Of a stretch of DNA of 64,000 nucleotides, positions 8,488 through 16,087 are shown piece after piece. Source of the stretch: Trujillonella endophytica (GTDB lineage Bacteria; Actinomycetota; Actinomycetes; Mycobacteriales; Geodermatophilaceae); the NCBI RefSeq assembly GCF_019799905.1, contig NZ_JABGCI010000009.1, positions 62,001-126,000 of the forward strand, written 5' to 3'. A model generated the notes under the pieces. The model had not been told where the DNA came from. It did no database searches and was given only the letters and a program-made list of their open reading frames with translations. Made by a program: the position numbers and the translations under genes. How positions within the stretch are numbered: position 1 is the stretch's first letter; every line of letters starts with the position of its first letter.

Positions 8488-9345
8488 GTGGGAAGAGTTG
8501 AGGGCAAGGTCGCCTTCGTCACCGGTGCCGCCCGCGGTCAGGGCCGCAGCCACGCCGTCCGGCTGGCCGAGGAGGGCGCCGACATCATCGCGGTCGACAT
8601 CTGCAAGGACATCGCGACGAACGGGTACGCGCTCTCCTCGCCCGACGACCTGAAGGAGACCGCGCGCCTGGTCGAGGCCCACGACCGGCGGATCGTCACG
8701 GTCGAGGCCGACGTGCGGGAGCGCAGCCAGGTGGCCGCCGCCCTCGAGCAGGGCATCGCCGAGCTGGGCAAGGTCGACGTCGTCGTCGCCAACGCCGGCA
8801 TCATGCCGCTCGGCGGCCAGCCGCCGCTCCAGGCCTGGACCGACGTCGTCGACACCAACTTCCTCGGTGTCGTGAACGCCGTGCACGCCGCCCTGCCGCA
8901 CCTGCCCGACGGTGCGTCGATCATCGCCACCGGCTCGGCCGCGGCGTTCATGACCGGCGGCATCGCCCCGCCCGGCACGAACCCGGGCGGTACCGGCTAC
9001 ACCTACGCGAAGATCCAGCTGTCGGAGTTCATGCACGAGATCGCACGCAACGTCGCCCCGCGGATGATCCGCGCCAACGTGGTGCACCCGACCAACTGCA
9101 ACACGAACATGCTCAACAGCGAGCCGATGTACAAGGCGTTCCGGCCGGACATGGAGAACCCGACCCGTGAGGACGCCCTGCTGGCCTTCCCGGCCCAGCA
9201 GGCCATGCCGATCCCGTACGTCGAGCCGATCGACATCAGCAACGCGGTGCTGTTCCTGGCTTCCGACGAGTCCCGCTACGTCACCGGGCTCCAGCTGCGG
9301 GTGGACGCCGGTTCCTACCTGAAGTTCCACGACTTCCATGTCTGA
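8488..9345 (+). CDS. SDR oxidoreductase of the mycofactocin-coupled type
   Basis: A 285-residue short-chain dehydrogenase. The cofactor motif VTGAARGQGRSHAVRLAEEG and the roughly 25-residue insertion after the acidic VDICKD segment match the family (TIGR03971) that co-occurs with mycofactocin; members hold NAD non-exchangeably and are thought to be re-oxidised by mycofactocin. NAG motif: VVANAGIM. Active-site Tyr/Lys lie in TGYTYAKIQLSEF and the serine in ATGSAAAF. The GTG start at 8488 follows GAGAGAGG. It lies between an aldehyde dehydrogenase and the P450-ferredoxin pair, so it probably oxidises the alcohol that the P450 makes (inference). A second such SDR is at 17421. Confidence 0.88.
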   Translation: MGRVEGKVAFVTGAARGQGRSHAVRLAEEGADIIAVDICKDIATNGYALSSPDDLKETARLVEAHDRRIVTVEADVRERSQVAAALEQGIAELGKVDVVVANAGIMPLGGQPPLQAWTDVVDTNFLGVVNAVHAALPHLPDGASIIATGSAAAFMTGGIAPPGTNPGGTGYTYAKIQLSEFMHEIARNVAPRMIRANVVHPTNCNTNMLNSEPMYKAFRPDMENPTREDALLAFPAQQAMPIPYVEPIDISNAVLFLASDESRYVTGLQLRVDAGSYLKFHDFHV

Positions 9346-9364
9346 GACGCTGAGGAGCACCCAG

Positions 9365-9559
9365 ATGAAGGTCCGTGTCGACCCCGACATCTGCCAGGGC
9401 CACACCCTGTGCGCCATGACCGCCCCCAACCTCTTCGCGCTGAGCGACGAGGACGGCCACGCCTGGGCGATCAACGAGGACGTCCCGGCAGGCCAGGAGG
9501 AGCTCGCCCGTGAGGCGGCCCGCTCCTGTCCCGAGCAGGCCATCGTCCTCTCCGAGTGA
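9365..9559 (+). CDS. Small ferredoxin of the 3Fe-4S/4Fe-4S single-cluster type (P450 partner)
   Basis: A 64-residue acidic ferredoxin. Cluster ligands are Cys10 and Cys16 in CQGHTLC and Cys55 in RSCPEQA, with His13 at the position where many P450-associated actinobacterial ferredoxins lack a cysteine. ATG 9365 (GAGGAG seven bases upstream) is preferred over ATG 9338, which would overlap the SDR. It lies 25 bases before the P450 gene and is almost certainly its electron donor. The reductase is probably the flavoprotein at 16088. Confidence 0.9.
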   Translation: MKVRVDPDICQGHTLCAMTAPNLFALSDEDGHAWAINEDVPAGQEELAREAARSCPEQAIVLSE

Positions 9560-9584
9560 CGGCGGGACGCACGGGAGGACCGAC

Positions 9585-10985
9585 ATGAGCATCGACGAGA
9601 CGACCACCCCGCCCGTGGACGACCGGGAGGACGACGGCGCACGCAAGGAGGGGCGCCGCATCGTCCTGGACCGGCACGCTCCGGAGTACCGGACCGAGTT
9701 CGTCGAGTGGGCGCAGCGGCTGCACGCCGGTCCGCGCATCGCGTGGAACGACACCCACGGCGGGTACTGGTTCGTCAACGGCAACCAGGAGCTGTTCGAC
9801 GTGGCGCGCCGGTCGGACGTGCTCTCCAACGACCACGACATCCACAACCGGCGCCGCGGCTACAAGGGCATCAACATCCCCGCGCGCGAAGGCGGGGGAG
9901 GGGGCACGATCGGCGGCTTCCTCGAGATGGATCCGCCGCGGCAGCGGTACTACCGCAACGCGCTGAACCCGTACCTGTCGCCGGCGGCGGTGGCGCGGTG
10001 GCAGCCGGTCCTGGACGAGATCACCCGGGCCGCGATCGACGAGAAGATCGAGAGCGGCCGGATCGACTTCGTCGAGGACCTCGCCAACATCGTGCCGGCC
10101 GTGCTCACGATGGCCCTGCTCGGGCTGCCGCTGAAGGACTGGACCGTCTACAACGAGCCCTCGCACGCCAGCGTGTACACGCCCATCCACTCGCCGGACT
10201 ACCCGCGGGTGCAGGAGCTGTCCATGCAGATGGGCATGCGGCTGTTCCAGAGCATCCAGGAGGCCCGGGCGAACCCCCGCCCGGGCCTGCTCCAGGCGAT
10301 CATCAACGCCGACCTGGGCGGCGAGGGTCCCGAGGACGACCTGGAGATCGTCGGCGTGACCATGCTGCTCATCGGTGGTGGTTTCGACACCACCACGGCG
10401 CTCACGGCGCACTCGCTCGAGTGGCTGGGGGAGAACCCCGACCAGCGCGAGCGGCTGCACCGGGAGTGGGAGACCCTGCGCGACAGCGCGACCGAGGAGT
10501 TCCTGCGCTTCTACACCCCCGCGCAGGGCGACGGCCGCACCGTCTCCGACGACGTCGAGATCGACGGCGTGCAGTTCCGCGAGGGCGACCGGCTGTGGCT
10601 GTCGTGGGCCATGGCCAACCGGGACGAGCAGGTGTTCGCGGACCCGCACGAGGTCAAGCTGGACCGCACGGGCAACCGGCACGCCAGCTTCGGTCTCGGG
10701 GTCCACCGGTGCATCGGCTCGAACGTCGCCCGTGCCGGGTTCAAGACGATGGTCAAGGCGGTCCTGGACCGGATGCCGGACTACGTGTGCGACCCCGATG
10801 GGACCGTGCACTACGAGACCACCCAGGTCATCAACGGCATGCGGTTCCTCCCGGCTGCCTTCACGCCCGGCAAGCGCCTCGGCCCGGGCCTGGAGGAGAC
10901 CATCGACCGGCTGCAGACCGTGGTCGACGAGCAGCGTCTCGCCGAGCCCATCACCGTCCGCAGGGACCGCGCTCAGCTCGGCTGA
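9585..10985 (+). CDS. Cytochrome P450
   Basis: A 466-residue soluble bacterial P450. The I-helix oxygen-activation motif is GGGFDTTT (Asp268-Thr269), the ExxR pair is Glu305/Arg308 in EEFLRF, and the heme loop FGLGVHRCIGSN places the thiolate at Cys376. An N-terminal extension of about 25 acidic residues precedes the fold and a C-terminal tail of about 40 residues follows the usual end; part of that tail is duplicated as DNA downstream (11150-11185). It should hydroxylate a hydrophobic substrate at the head of the pathway using the ferredoxin at 9365. CYP family not assigned. Confidence 0.93.
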   Translation: MSIDETTTPPVDDREDDGARKEGRRIVLDRHAPEYRTEFVEWAQRLHAGPRIAWNDTHGGYWFVNGNQELFDVARRSDVLSNDHDIHNRRRGYKGINIPAREGGGGGTIGGFLEMDPPRQRYYRNALNPYLSPAAVARWQPVLDEITRAAIDEKIESGRIDFVEDLANIVPAVLTMALLGLPLKDWTVYNEPSHASVYTPIHSPDYPRVQELSMQMGMRLFQSIQEARANPRPGLLQAIINADLGGEGPEDDLEIVGVTMLLIGGGFDTTTALTAHSLEWLGENPDQRERLHREWETLRDSATEEFLRFYTPAQGDGRTVSDDVEIDGVQFREGDRLWLSWAMANRDEQVFADPHEVKLDRTGNRHASFGLGVHRCIGSNVARAGFKTMVKAVLDRMPDYVCDPDGTVHYETTQVINGMRFLPAAFTPGKRLGPGLEETIDRLQTVVDEQRLAEPITVRRDRAQLG

Positions 10986-11323
10986 GCACGTCCGACGCGC
11001 GCCGGGTCCGGGGGAGTCGTCCCCCGGACCCGGCCGCGGCGGCGCAGCACGGGCCGACGCAGGTCGTCGACCCCGTGCAGTACCGAGCGGCTAGCTCCAC
11101 CCCCGGCGAGCGGGCCCGCGCGAGACCGTCGCGCGACTCCGGGACCGCGCAGCGGCTCGCCGAGCCCACCACCGTCCGCAGGGACACCGCACGCTCACCA
11201 CCTGACGACACACCCCCGCGTCCCGGCGGGGGCCGACCGGTGCCGGGGACGCGGGTGCACAGCCCGCGTACCCGGCACCGGCACGACGACCCCCGAACCA
11301 GTCCGACCCAGTTGGAGCACTCC
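10986..11323 (+). pseudogene. Non-coding gap with a duplicated remnant of the P450 3' end
   Basis: This 338-base stretch has no intact gene. Bases 11150-11185 repeat the P450 codons at 10932-10967 with 34 of 36 identical positions. In frame, the remnant reads QRLAEPTTVRRDTA against QRLAEPITVRRDRA in the P450. It looks like what is left after duplication and deletion of a P450-like 3' end, or after slippage. The rest is G+C-rich and unremarkable, ending in the leader of the next ferredoxin (GTTGGAG before 11324). Confidence 0.55.
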
Positions 11324-11653
11324 ATGACCTACGTGATCGCCGAGCCCTGCGTCGACGTCCTCGACCGTTCCTGCGTCGACGCCTGCCCGGTCGACTGCAT
11401 CTACGAGGGCGGCCGGATGGCCTTCATCCAGCCCGAGGAGTGCGTCGACTGCGGAGCCTGCGTCCAGGTCTGCCCGGTGGAGGCCATCTACTACGAGGAC
11501 GACCTGCCCGACGAGTGGTCGGTCTACACCGGCATCAACGCCGCATTCTTCACCGGTGTCGGCTCCCCGGGCGGGACGGCGAACCTGCCGAAGGGCACCG
11601 TGCCCGACCCGGCGGAGGTCACCGCCCTGCCGCCCCGTCCGGCCGAGGACTGA
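11324..11653 (+). CDS. fdxA: FdxA-type 7Fe ferredoxin
   Basis: A 109-residue ferredoxin with two cluster sites: Cys9, Cys17, Cys21, Cys25 (CVDVLDRSCVDACPVDC) and Cys40, Cys43, Cys46, Cys50 (CVDCGACVQVCP). The first has the 3Fe-4S/4Fe-4S spacing and the second the classical CxxCxxCxxxCP of FdxA. The length and the conserved tail (DEWSVYTGINAAFF) are normal. A low-potential carrier, it may serve the P450 or another oxidoreductase of the island. The symbol denotes the family, not a proven orthologue. Confidence 0.9.
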   Translation: MTYVIAEPCVDVLDRSCVDACPVDCIYEGGRMAFIQPEECVDCGACVQVCPVEAIYYEDDLPDEWSVYTGINAAFFTGVGSPGGTANLPKGTVPDPAEVTALPPRPAED

Positions 11654-11658
11654 TCCCC

Positions 11659-11681
11659 GCGGCGGGCCCCGGCTCCGCCGC
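11659..11681 (+). terminator. Hairpin after fdxA
   Basis: GCGGCGG (11659-11665), loop GCCCCGGCT and CCGCCGC (11675-11681), starting five bases after the stop. The core GGCGGGCCCC...GGCTCCGCCGC recurs at 15410-15437 after another stop, so this is a repeated terminator-like element. Confidence 0.5.
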
Positions 11682-11745
11682 ACCCCGGGCGTCCGCACCG
11701 TGGCGCCTGCTCCCCACCAACGGACCTCAGGAAGAGAGACACCCG

Positions 11746-13401
11746 ATGGCGATGCTGCCGCTGGTGCTGCCGTGGAACGAGTTCTACTGGAAGTCCGGTG
11801 CCGACGGCCGGCTGCGCATCCAGGAGTGCACCTCGTGCTCCGGCCTGATCCACCCGCCGAAGCCGATCTGCCCCTCCTGCCGGAGCCAGGAGCTCACGGT
11901 GCGCGAGGTCTCCGGCCGCGGCACCCTCTTCGGGCTCACGGTGAACCACCACTATCCGTACCCGGGTCTGACCAACCCCTACGTGGTCGCCCAGGTGGCG
12001 CTCGAGGAGGACCCGCGGGTCAAGCTCACGACGCGGGTGGTAGAGGCCGAGCCCGACAGCCTGCAGCTGGGCATGGCGATGGAGGTCGTCTTCGAGCAGG
12101 ACGACGACGTGTGGCTGCCGCTGTTCCGGCCCGCTGCCCAGCAGCCGGCGCAGCCCGCGCCGCTGCCCGAGGACGAGGTGACCGTCGAGCAGGTCCGCAC
12201 CCTGGTCCGCCCGCGGCTGGGGACGCGGAAGTTCGAGGACGACTCGGTCCTCTCCGGCATCGGGGCGTCGAAGATCGCCCGGCGGCAGATGGTCGACCCG
12301 CTGAGCCTGACCCTCGACGCCTGCCGGCAGGCGGTGGCCGACGCGGGCCTCACGATGGACGACATCGACGGCCTGTCCACCTACCCCGGTGGCGGCGTGG
12401 AGAGCGGCTTCAGCGAGGGCGGCGTGACCGCCCTCGAGGCGGCGCTGCGGATCCGGCCCTCCTGGTACAACGGCGGCACCGAGACCTTCGGCCCCGGCGG
12501 CTCGGTCATCGCCGCGATGACGGCCGTCTCCGCCGGCCTGGCCCGCCACGTGCTGTGCTTCCGCACGCTGTGGCAGTCCAGCCAGGAGACGCTGATGCGC
12601 ACCGGTTACCTCCGTCCCGGCGGCGGCCGGATGAGCGGCGACATGGGCTGGGGCATGCCCTTCGGCGCCACCTCCGCCGCGCACCTGCTCGCCCAGACCG
12701 CGGGCCGGTACATGCACCGCTACGGGGCCACCAAGGAGACCCTCGGCTGGATCGCGCTGAACCAGCGGGCCAACGCGGGGCTCAACCCCGCGGCGGTCTA
12801 CCGCGACCCGATGACGATGGACGACTACCTGAACGCGCGGCCGACCACCTCGCCGTTCGGGCTGTACGACAACGACGTCCCGGTCGACGGGGCGATCGCG
12901 GTCGTCGTGTCGGCGGCCGACGCGGTCGGCGACCTGGCCAAGCCGCCGGTGCGCATCGAGGCCGTGGGCACGCAGGTCATCGAGCGGATGGAGTGGGACC
13001 AGAGCACCTCCACCCACGAGCCGCAGGTCTTCGGCCCGGCGGCGCACCTGTGGACCCGCACCGACCTGCGCCAGGACGACGTCGACGTCGCGCTGCTCTA
13101 CGACGGGTTCACCTTCAACTGCCTGTCGTGGCTCGAGGGCCTGGGCTTCTGCGGGGTCGGCGAGGCCAAGGACTTCCTCGACGGCGGCAAGAACATCGCC
13201 CGGGACGGCATCCTGCCGCTCAACACCCACGGCGGGCAGCTGTCGCACGGCCGCACCCACGGCATGGGCCTGGTGCACGAGGCCGTGACGCAGCTCCGCA
13301 ACGAGGGCGGGGAGCGGCAGGTGGCCGGCGCCCGCGTGGCGGTGGTCAGCAGCGGCGGCCTGACCCCCAGCGGCGTCCTCCTCCTGCGGACCGACTCCTG
13401 A
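11746..13401 (+). CDS. DUF35 OB-fold domain fused to a thiolase-like (Ltp2/SCP-x-type) domain
   Basis: A 551-residue fusion. Residues 1-130 are a DUF35 unit with a zinc ribbon (Cys28-x2-Cys31, Cys42-x2-Cys45) and an OB-fold; after a Pro/Ala linker, residues 175-551 are a thiolase-fold domain. The usual nucleophilic cysteine segment is replaced by GGTETFGPGGSVIAAM, with no cysteine. The C-terminal NTHGGQLSHGRTHGMG loop is present. In actinobacterial steroid side-chain loss, Ltp2 is a thiolase-fold retro-aldolase lacking that cysteine and works in complex with a DUF35 domain of its hydratase partner (established). A retro-aldol C-C lyase role is therefore the best inference, fed by the MaoC pair at 18294-19275. 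Confidence 0.87.
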   Translation: MAMLPLVLPWNEFYWKSGADGRLRIQECTSCSGLIHPPKPICPSCRSQELTVREVSGRGTLFGLTVNHHYPYPGLTNPYVVAQVALEEDPRVKLTTRVVEAEPDSLQLGMAMEVVFEQDDDVWLPLFRPAAQQPAQPAPLPEDEVTVEQVRTLVRPRLGTRKFEDDSVLSGIGASKIARRQMVDPLSLTLDACRQAVADAGLTMDDIDGLSTYPGGGVESGFSEGGVTALEAALRIRPSWYNGGTETFGPGGSVIAAMTAVSAGLARHVLCFRTLWQSSQETLMRTGYLRPGGGRMSGDMGWGMPFGATSAAHLLAQTAGRYMHRYGATKETLGWIALNQRANAGLNPAAVYRDPMTMDDYLNARPTTSPFGLYDNDVPVDGAIAVVVSAADAVGDLAKPPVRIEAVGTQVIERMEWDQSTSTHEPQVFGPAAHLWTRTDLRQDDVDVALLYDGFTFNCLSWLEGLGFCGVGEAKDFLDGGKNIARDGILPLNTHGGQLSHGRTHGMGLVHEAVTQLRNEGGERQVAGARVAVVSSGGLTPSGVLLLRTDS

Positions 13402-13468
13402 CGGCGGACCCCGGGAGCCGCGCCGCGGGACCCCGCGGCGAGGCCCGGGGGGAGGCGAAGTGGGACCC

Positions 13469-13497
13469 TCGACCGCAGGCAGCGGCGCACGTATGCT
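13469..13497 (+). promoter_or_regulatory. Candidate promoter for the second aldehyde dehydrogenase
   Basis: TCGACC (13469-13474), 17-base spacer and TATGCT (13492-13497) lie just upstream of the gene. The predicted transcript start near 13504 would leave a very short leader. In-frame starts GTG 13508, ATG 13511 and ATG 13538 all lack a clear Shine-Dalgarno, so translation may be nearly leaderless. Confidence 0.4.
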
Positions 13498-13537
13498 GCC
13501 TGACGTTGTGATGTCTTTGAAAACATGGACGGGTGGC

Positions 13538-14986
13538 ATGGCCGACGGCGGCACGCTCTTCATCGACGGCAAGTGGCTGCCCGCCGACGACGGGCGCACC
13601 TTCGAGGTCACCGACCCCAGCAACGGCCAGGTGATCGGCACCGCCGCGGACGCCGGCGCGGCCGAGGCCGATCGGGCCATCGCCGCCGCCGAGGCCGCCT
13701 TCGGCCCCTGGAGCCGGACCACGGCGTACCAGCGCGCCGAGGTGCTCTGGACCGCCCACCGGCTGATGACCGAGCGGGCCGAGGAGCTCGCCGCCCTCAT
13801 GACCGCGGAGCAGGGCAAGCCGCTCAAGGCCGCCCGCAACGAGGTGCGCTACGCCGCGGACTTCCTCAGCTGGTTCGCCGAGGAGGCCAAGCGGGTCTAC
13901 GGCAGCACCATCCCGTCGCCGCGGCCCGAGCAGCGGCTCTCGGTGCTGCGCCAGCCGGTCGGCGTGGTCGCGGGCATCACGCCCTGGAACTACCCGATCT
14001 CGATGATCACCCGGAAGGTGGCCCCCGCGGTCGCCGCCGGCTGCACGATCGTGCTCAAGCCCGCCGAGCAGACGCCGCTGTGCGCCGTCGCCGTCTTCGA
14101 GATCCTCGCCGAGGCGGGGCTCCCGGCCGGTGTGGCGAACCTGGTCACCACGAGCCGCCCCGAGGCGGTGGGGGACCGGCTGCTGGACTCGCCGGTGGTG
14201 CGCAAGCTGACGTTCACCGGCTCGACCGAGGTCGGCAAGGCGCTCGCCGCCCGCGCCGCGGCCACCATGAAGCGCGTCTCCATGGAGCTGGGCGGCCACG
14301 CCCCGATGATCGTGTTCGACGACGCCGACCCGGTGCACGCGGCCAAGGGCGCCGCCCTGGTGAAGTTCCTCAACACCGGCCAGGCCTGCATCAGCCCGAA
14401 CCGGATCTTCGTGCAGCGCGGCATCGTCGACGCCTTCGCCGACGCGCTGGTCCAGCGGGTGGCGAAGCTGAAGGTCGGGCCGGGCACCGTCGAGGGCGTG
14501 GGCATCGGCCCGCTCGTCGACCAGCCGGCCGTCGACAAGGTCACCCGCCAGGTCGACGACGCGGTGCAGAAGGGCGCCCGGCTGCTCTCCGGCGGCGGCC
14601 GGCTCGCCGACGGCGACCTCGCCGCCGGCCGGTTCTTCGCCCCGACCGTGGTCGCCGACGTCGACGAGTCGATGGTCATCTACCGCGAGGAGACCTTCGG
14701 CCCGGTCGCGGCGCTCATCCCGTTCGACGACGAGGACGAGGTCGTGCAGCGGGCCAACGACACCGAGTACGGGCTGGCCTCGTACGTCTACACCAACGAC
14801 CTCGGCCGCGCGGTGCGCGTCTCGGAGGCGCTGCGCTTCGGCATCGTCGGCGTCAACGACATCAACCCGACGGCCGCGGCCGCCCCCTTCGGCGGCGTCG
14901 GGTCGAGCGGCCTCGGCCGCGAGGGCGGGGCCGAGGGCATCGACGAGTACCTCGACGTCAAGCTCGTGGGGCTCGTCGTCCCCTGA
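13538..14986 (+). CDS. Aldehyde/succinate-semialdehyde dehydrogenase-like protein (ALDH superfamily)
   Basis: A 482-residue NAD(P)-dependent aldehyde dehydrogenase. Motifs: GITPWNYPISMITRKVAP, the glutamate in VSMELGGHAP, the catalytic cysteine in NTGQACISPNR and FGGVGSSGLGREGG near the end. ATG 13538 fits the usual N-terminus (ADGGTLFIDGKWLPA); ATG 13511 would add nine residues and is possible given the promoter position. Resemblance is greatest to the semialdehyde dehydrogenase branch, but specificity is not readable. Downstream genes follow in the same direction. Confidence 0.88.
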   Translation: MADGGTLFIDGKWLPADDGRTFEVTDPSNGQVIGTAADAGAAEADRAIAAAEAAFGPWSRTTAYQRAEVLWTAHRLMTERAEELAALMTAEQGKPLKAARNEVRYAADFLSWFAEEAKRVYGSTIPSPRPEQRLSVLRQPVGVVAGITPWNYPISMITRKVAPAVAAGCTIVLKPAEQTPLCAVAVFEILAEAGLPAGVANLVTTSRPEAVGDRLLDSPVVRKLTFTGSTEVGKALAARAAATMKRVSMELGGHAPMIVFDDADPVHAAKGAALVKFLNTGQACISPNRIFVQRGIVDAFADALVQRVAKLKVGPGTVEGVGIGPLVDQPAVDKVTRQVDDAVQKGARLLSGGGRLADGDLAAGRFFAPTVVADVDESMVIYREETFGPVAALIPFDDEDEVVQRANDTEYGLASYVYTNDLGRAVRVSEALRFGIVGVNDINPTAAAAPFGGVGSSGLGREGGAEGIDEYLDVKLVGLVVP

Positions 14987-15094
14987 GGGACACTCTGGGA
15001 CCAGGGACACGGACCGGCGTCCCGGACGTCGCCCGGCGGTACGGAACCCGGGCCAGCCGGGCAGTCGTCACACAACAGAACGAGGAGTGGGTGC

Positions 15095-15403
15095 ATGAAG
15101 CTCAAGGTCGGACAGACGCTGACAAGCGCGGTCGACGCGACGTCCCTGGTGGTCGTCCGGGCGCCGGAGGGCGACGTGGACGTCACCTGCGGCGGCGCGC
15201 CGATGACGGCGCCGGGGGAGACCGCGGCCGCCGGTGCGACCGCCGAGGGCGAGGCCGGCAACGGCGTCCTCATGGGCAAGCGCTACGCGGACGAGGCCCT
15301 GGGTCTCGAGCTGCTCTGCGTGAAGCCCGGCGACTACGCGGTCGCCGTGAACGGCACCCCGCTGGCGCAGAAGACCGCGCAGCCGCTGCCCGCGTCCGAC
15401 TGA
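15095..15403 (+). CDS. Small conserved-looking protein of unknown function
   Basis: A 102-residue acidic protein beginning MKLKVGQTLTSAV, with a hydrophobic strand (LVVVRAP), a CGGAPM motif containing one of two cysteines and an Ala/Gly/Glu-rich middle, then LGLELLCVKPGDYAV. No signal peptide or membrane segment. GAGGAG lies eight bases before the ATG, and codon usage matches neighbours, so it is likely real. Its place between an aldehyde dehydrogenase and a DoxX-like membrane protein suggests an accessory role in the island. I do not recognise a named domain. Confidence 0.7.
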   Translation: MKLKVGQTLTSAVDATSLVVVRAPEGDVDVTCGGAPMTAPGETAAAGATAEGEAGNGVLMGKRYADEALGLELLCVKPGDYAVAVNGTPLAQKTAQPLPASD

Positions 15404-15409
15404 GGCGCC

Positions 15410-15437
15410 GGCGGCGGGCCCCCTGGGCTCCGCCGCC
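15410..15437 (+). terminator. Hairpin after the small protein gene
   Basis: GGCGGCGG (15410-15417), 12-base loop, CCGCCGCC (15430-15437), starting seven bases after the stop. It shares its core with the hairpin after fdxA at 11659-11681. Confidence 0.5.
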
Positions 15438-15525
15438 GTCCCGCGGTCGATGGGGCGGCCGCCCCGCATCCAGTTCACGGTCGCGCCGTCCGCCGGTCGG
15501 CCGACACCCGAGAAGGGAGAGTCCG

Positions 15526-16053
15526 GTGGCCCGCAAGGCTCGGACAGATCAGACGGGCACGGGCGTCGCCCGGTTCCTGCTCCGCACTGCGGTGGGCGGC
15601 ACGATGATCGCCCACGGCGTCAAGCACGGCCGCACGCTGCAGGGCACCGCCGGCTGGTTCGGCTCGATCGGCTTCAAGCAGCCCATGCTGCAGGCGCGGA
15701 CCAGCGCCGTCGTCGAGGTGGGGGCCGGCACCGCGCTCGTCGTCGGCGCCGCGACCCCGCTGGCCGCCTCGGCCGTCGTCGGCACCCTCGCCGTCGCCGC
15801 GCGGTCGGTGCACATCCCCAACGGCTTCTGGATCACCTCCGAGGGGTGGGAGTACGTCGCCAACCTGTCGGCCGCCGCGGTGGCGCTGGCCGCGCTCGGT
15901 CCAGGAGGCTGGAGCGTGGACCGCGCCCTGGGCACCGACCGCTTCTCGGGCCCCCGCGCGGCCCTCTTCGTCGCCGGTCTCGGCATCGGTGGCGCCGCCG
16001 CCCAGCTGGCCACCTTCTGGCGCAAGCCGGCGCCGAAGGCTGTCGCGGGCTGA
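15526..16053 (+). CDS. DoxX-like integral membrane protein
   Basis: A 175-residue protein with about four hydrophobic segments, starting with a short basic N-terminus (ARKARTDQTG) and a helix containing GTMIAHGVKHG, typical of the DoxX/DoxD family of four-helix membrane proteins. Helices follow around VVEVGAGTALVVGAATPLAA, NLSAAAVALAALG and LFVAGLGIGGAA. GTG 15526 has GGGAGAG five bases upstream. DoxX proteins are linked to quinone/thiol redox; here it immediately precedes a ferredoxin-reductase-like flavoprotein, so a membrane redox partner role is possible but speculative. Confidence 0.75.
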   Translation: MARKARTDQTGTGVARFLLRTAVGGTMIAHGVKHGRTLQGTAGWFGSIGFKQPMLQARTSAVVEVGAGTALVVGAATPLAASAVVGTLAVAARSVHIPNGFWITSEGWEYVANLSAAAVALAALGPGGWSVDRALGTDRFSGPRAALFVAGLGIGGAAAQLATFWRKPAPKAVAG

Positions 16054-16087
16054 ACCCTCGGTCCCGTACCCGCAGGAGAGGAACACC

